The position numbers and the translations under genes are program-made. The notes under the pieces are model-generated. The model saw nothing but the letters and a program-made list of their open reading frames with translations. It was not told the origin of the DNA and searched no databases. Shown here one piece after another: positions 7,201 to 7,546 of a DNA stretch of 7,546 bases; position 1 is the stretch's first letter; the number at the start of each line of letters is the position of its first letter. Source of the stretch: Thermococcus sp. (GTDB taxonomy: Archaea; Methanobacteriota_B; Thermococci; Thermococcales; Thermococcaceae); assembly GCA_027001105.1 (NCBI GenBank), contig JALTMZ010000028.1, forward strand, positions 1 through 7,546, given 5' to 3'.

Positions 7201-7546
7201 CGCTCAGAGAGCTGTATGAGCTCTTTGGAGAAGAAAGTTATGAAAACATGGCATATGTAAGAAAGAAGCCAAAAGTAGGTATCAAAGTTTATTCCTTTGA
7301 CGAAGAGAGTGGAAAGGTTGTTCTAACTGATATTGAAGACGTGATTAAACTGCCTTCGACTGACCATCTCATAAGGTTCGAGCTTGAGCTGGGCAGAAGC
7401 TTTGAAACGACGGTTGACCATCCAGTGCTCGTCTACGAGAATGGAAAGCTCATTAAGAAGAGAGCTTTTGAAGTAAAGGAAGGTGACTTAATTCTTGTAC
7501 CCAAGATTGAGTTTCCAGAAGATAACATTGAAAGCATAGATTTGCT
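4290..7546 (+). CDS. polC: DNA polymerase D large subunit DP2, intein-containing, 3' end outside window
   Basis: DP2 is the catalytic subunit of PolD, a two-barrel polymerase unrelated to families A/B. The frame is open from the ATG at 4290 to the window edge: 1085 codons, of which 951 are N-extein. The start overlaps the DP1 stop (ATGA) and is preceded by AGGTGGTG (4279-4286). Recognisable segments are YYAGPIRSSGGTAQA (from Tyr142), the HRDVPGVETNQLRGG region (about 230-244), a Lys/Glu-rich variable insert (about 280-305), KGCIVTPATTAEGP (about 393-406) and HVLFPIGLAGGSSRD (675-689). A zinc-binding region has four CxxC pairs (Cys709/712, 721/724, 734/737, 747/750). The N-extein ends HPYYHAAKRRN (up to codon 951), just before the expected catalytic CDGDED motif. 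That motif is not visible because an intein begins at Cys952. The C-terminal remainder, including the active-site aspartates, lies beyond the window. The frame is clean, so the gene is partial rather than broken. Confidence 0.96.
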   Translation, partial: MSELYSDEMKAYFEMLQKEIDKAYEIAKKARAQGKDPVRDVEIPQATDMAGRVESLVGPKGVAERIRELAREYGKELAALKIVDEIIEGKFGEFENKEKLAEQAVRTALAILTEGIVSAPIEGIAQVKIKKNPDGTEYLALYYAGPIRSSGGTAQALSVLVGDYVRKKLGLDRFKPTEKHIERMVEEVDLYHRAVTRLQYHPSADEVRLAMQNIPVEITGEATDDVEVSHRDVPGVETNQLRGGAILVLAEGVLQKAKKLVKYIDKMGIEGWDWLKEFVEAKEKGKTEEGIEEKAEKSKGEEAEIRTSVKVKKGFYYELYEKFKTNIAPNNKYTKEIIGGRPLFAEPSENGGFRLRYGRSRVSGFATWSINPAVMILVDEFLAVGTQMKTERPGKGCIVTPATTAEGPIVKLKDGSVVKVDDYYLALQIRDQVEEILYLGDAVIAFGDFVENNQTLLPANYVEEWWVQEFVKAVEDIYEVPLKPFAENDKEAVEEAADYLDLKPEFLAELLKDPLKIRPKVEEAIHLSKVLDIPLHPYYTLYWNTLKPEEVAELQSLLVNAEIEWDKYLGTKYAKKVVISLEVLGRNGKRYLELLGLPHRVEDRSVIIEYPWSAALLTPLDNLEKKFEPKEFHTTIDIINEISEVKLRDRGISWIGARMGRPEKAKERKMKPPVHVLFPIGLAGGSSRDIYKAAQEGKLAEVEIAQFKCTNCGHVDIFPTCPVCGAEAKLLYRCPKCNYSSTEEMICPKCGIEMRAYVKRTINPSQIVKQAMQNVRVNTLDKLKGVMGMTSAHKVPEPLEKGILRAKNDVYVFKDGTIRFDATDAPITHFKPREIGVSVEKLRELGYTHDFEGKPLVSEDQIVELKVQDVILSKEAGKYLVRVAKFIDDLLERFYGLPRFYNVEKMEDLIGHLVIGLAPHTSAGIIGRIIGFVDALVGYAHPYYHAAKRRNCFPGDTRILVQINGMPQRITLRELYELFGEESYENMAYVRKKPKVGIKVYSFDEESGKVVLTDIEDVIKLPSTDHLIRFELELGRSFETTVDHPVLVYENGKLIKKRAFEVKEGDLILVPKIEFPEDNIESIDL
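6414..6539 (+). other. Cysteine-rich zinc-binding region of DP2
   Basis: Four CxxC pairs occur in 42 residues (Cys709/712, 721/724, 734/737, 747/750), enough to bind two zinc ions. Such zinc modules are a normal part of DP2 and help structure the polymerase core. All eight cysteines are present. Confidence 0.8.
7143..7546 (+). other. Intein in DP2 (N-terminal 134 residues visible)
   Basis: Directly after the DP2 sequence AAKRRN the frame continues with a splicing domain. Block A/N1 starts with nucleophile Cys1 (CFPGDTRILVQINGMPQ). A second conserved strand region (KVYSFDEESGKVVLTDIEDV) follows. Block B/N3 has TTVDHP (7407-7424), including the expected Thr and His of the TxxH motif (Thr90, His93 of the intein). 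Block N4 (EVKEGDLILVPK) is at 7470-7505. These residues match an active Hint/intein splicing N-half. The site is the known PolII/DP2 intein site in Pyrococcus, next to the catalytic motif. The window ends just past N4, so it cannot be seen whether a LAGLIDADG homing endonuclease follows or whether this is a mini-intein. The C-terminal blocks and +1 residue are also not visible. Confidence 0.93.

Noticed and set aside
4290..7546. DP2 as a pseudogene or truncated gene because no stop is visible and the catalytic motif is missing
   Set aside because: The frame is open to the window edge and the motif is displaced by an intein, so the gene is merely cut by the window.

Overview
The window comes from a hyperthermophilic euryarchaeon of the order Thermococcales (Thermococcus/Pyrococcus group). 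The evidence is the gene order Orc1/Cdc6, then PolD small subunit (DP1), then PolD large subunit (DP2), the archaeal TATA and GGTGAT-type ribosome-binding signals, and the AT-rich, AGA/AGG- and ATA-using codon style. The fairly low GC content points to one of the AT-richer Thermococcus-like species, but the species cannot be named from this window.

Layout: 89-703 is a GTG-started gene for a 204-residue protein of unknown function. 704-994 is a non-coding, AT-rich region that looks like the chromosomal replication origin (oriC), with ORB-like dyads, an AT-rich stretch and the cdc6 promoter. 995-2260 is cdc6/orc1 (initiator AAA+ ATPase with winged helix). 2260-4293 is the DP1 exonuclease subunit of DNA polymerase D. 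4290-7546 is the DP2 polymerase subunit, which runs off the right edge. From codon 952 (7143) its reading frame enters an intein inserted next to the polymerase active-site motif. The window ends inside that intein. All real genes are on the + strand.

cdc6, DP1 and DP2 overlap by 1 and 4 nt, so they form one translationally coupled replication operon. The initiator recognises the origin just upstream of its own gene, and the two downstream genes make the replicative polymerase. An ORB-like site sits between the cdc6 TATA box and its start codon, where it doubles as the ribosome-binding site. This suggests that initiator binding feeds back on operon expression.

The most unusual signal is a set of ORB-like dyads inside the DP1 coding sequence (2450-2910), in the segment for a long acidic, low-complexity linker. 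They include two exact copies of the 12-mer found at the cdc6 promoter. They fall in all three codon phases, so they look like DNA-level sites rather than a protein repeat. Together with sites at 29-41, 83-94, 835-847 and 973-984, they suggest that initiator-binding DNA extends over nearly 3 kb and into the polymerase gene.
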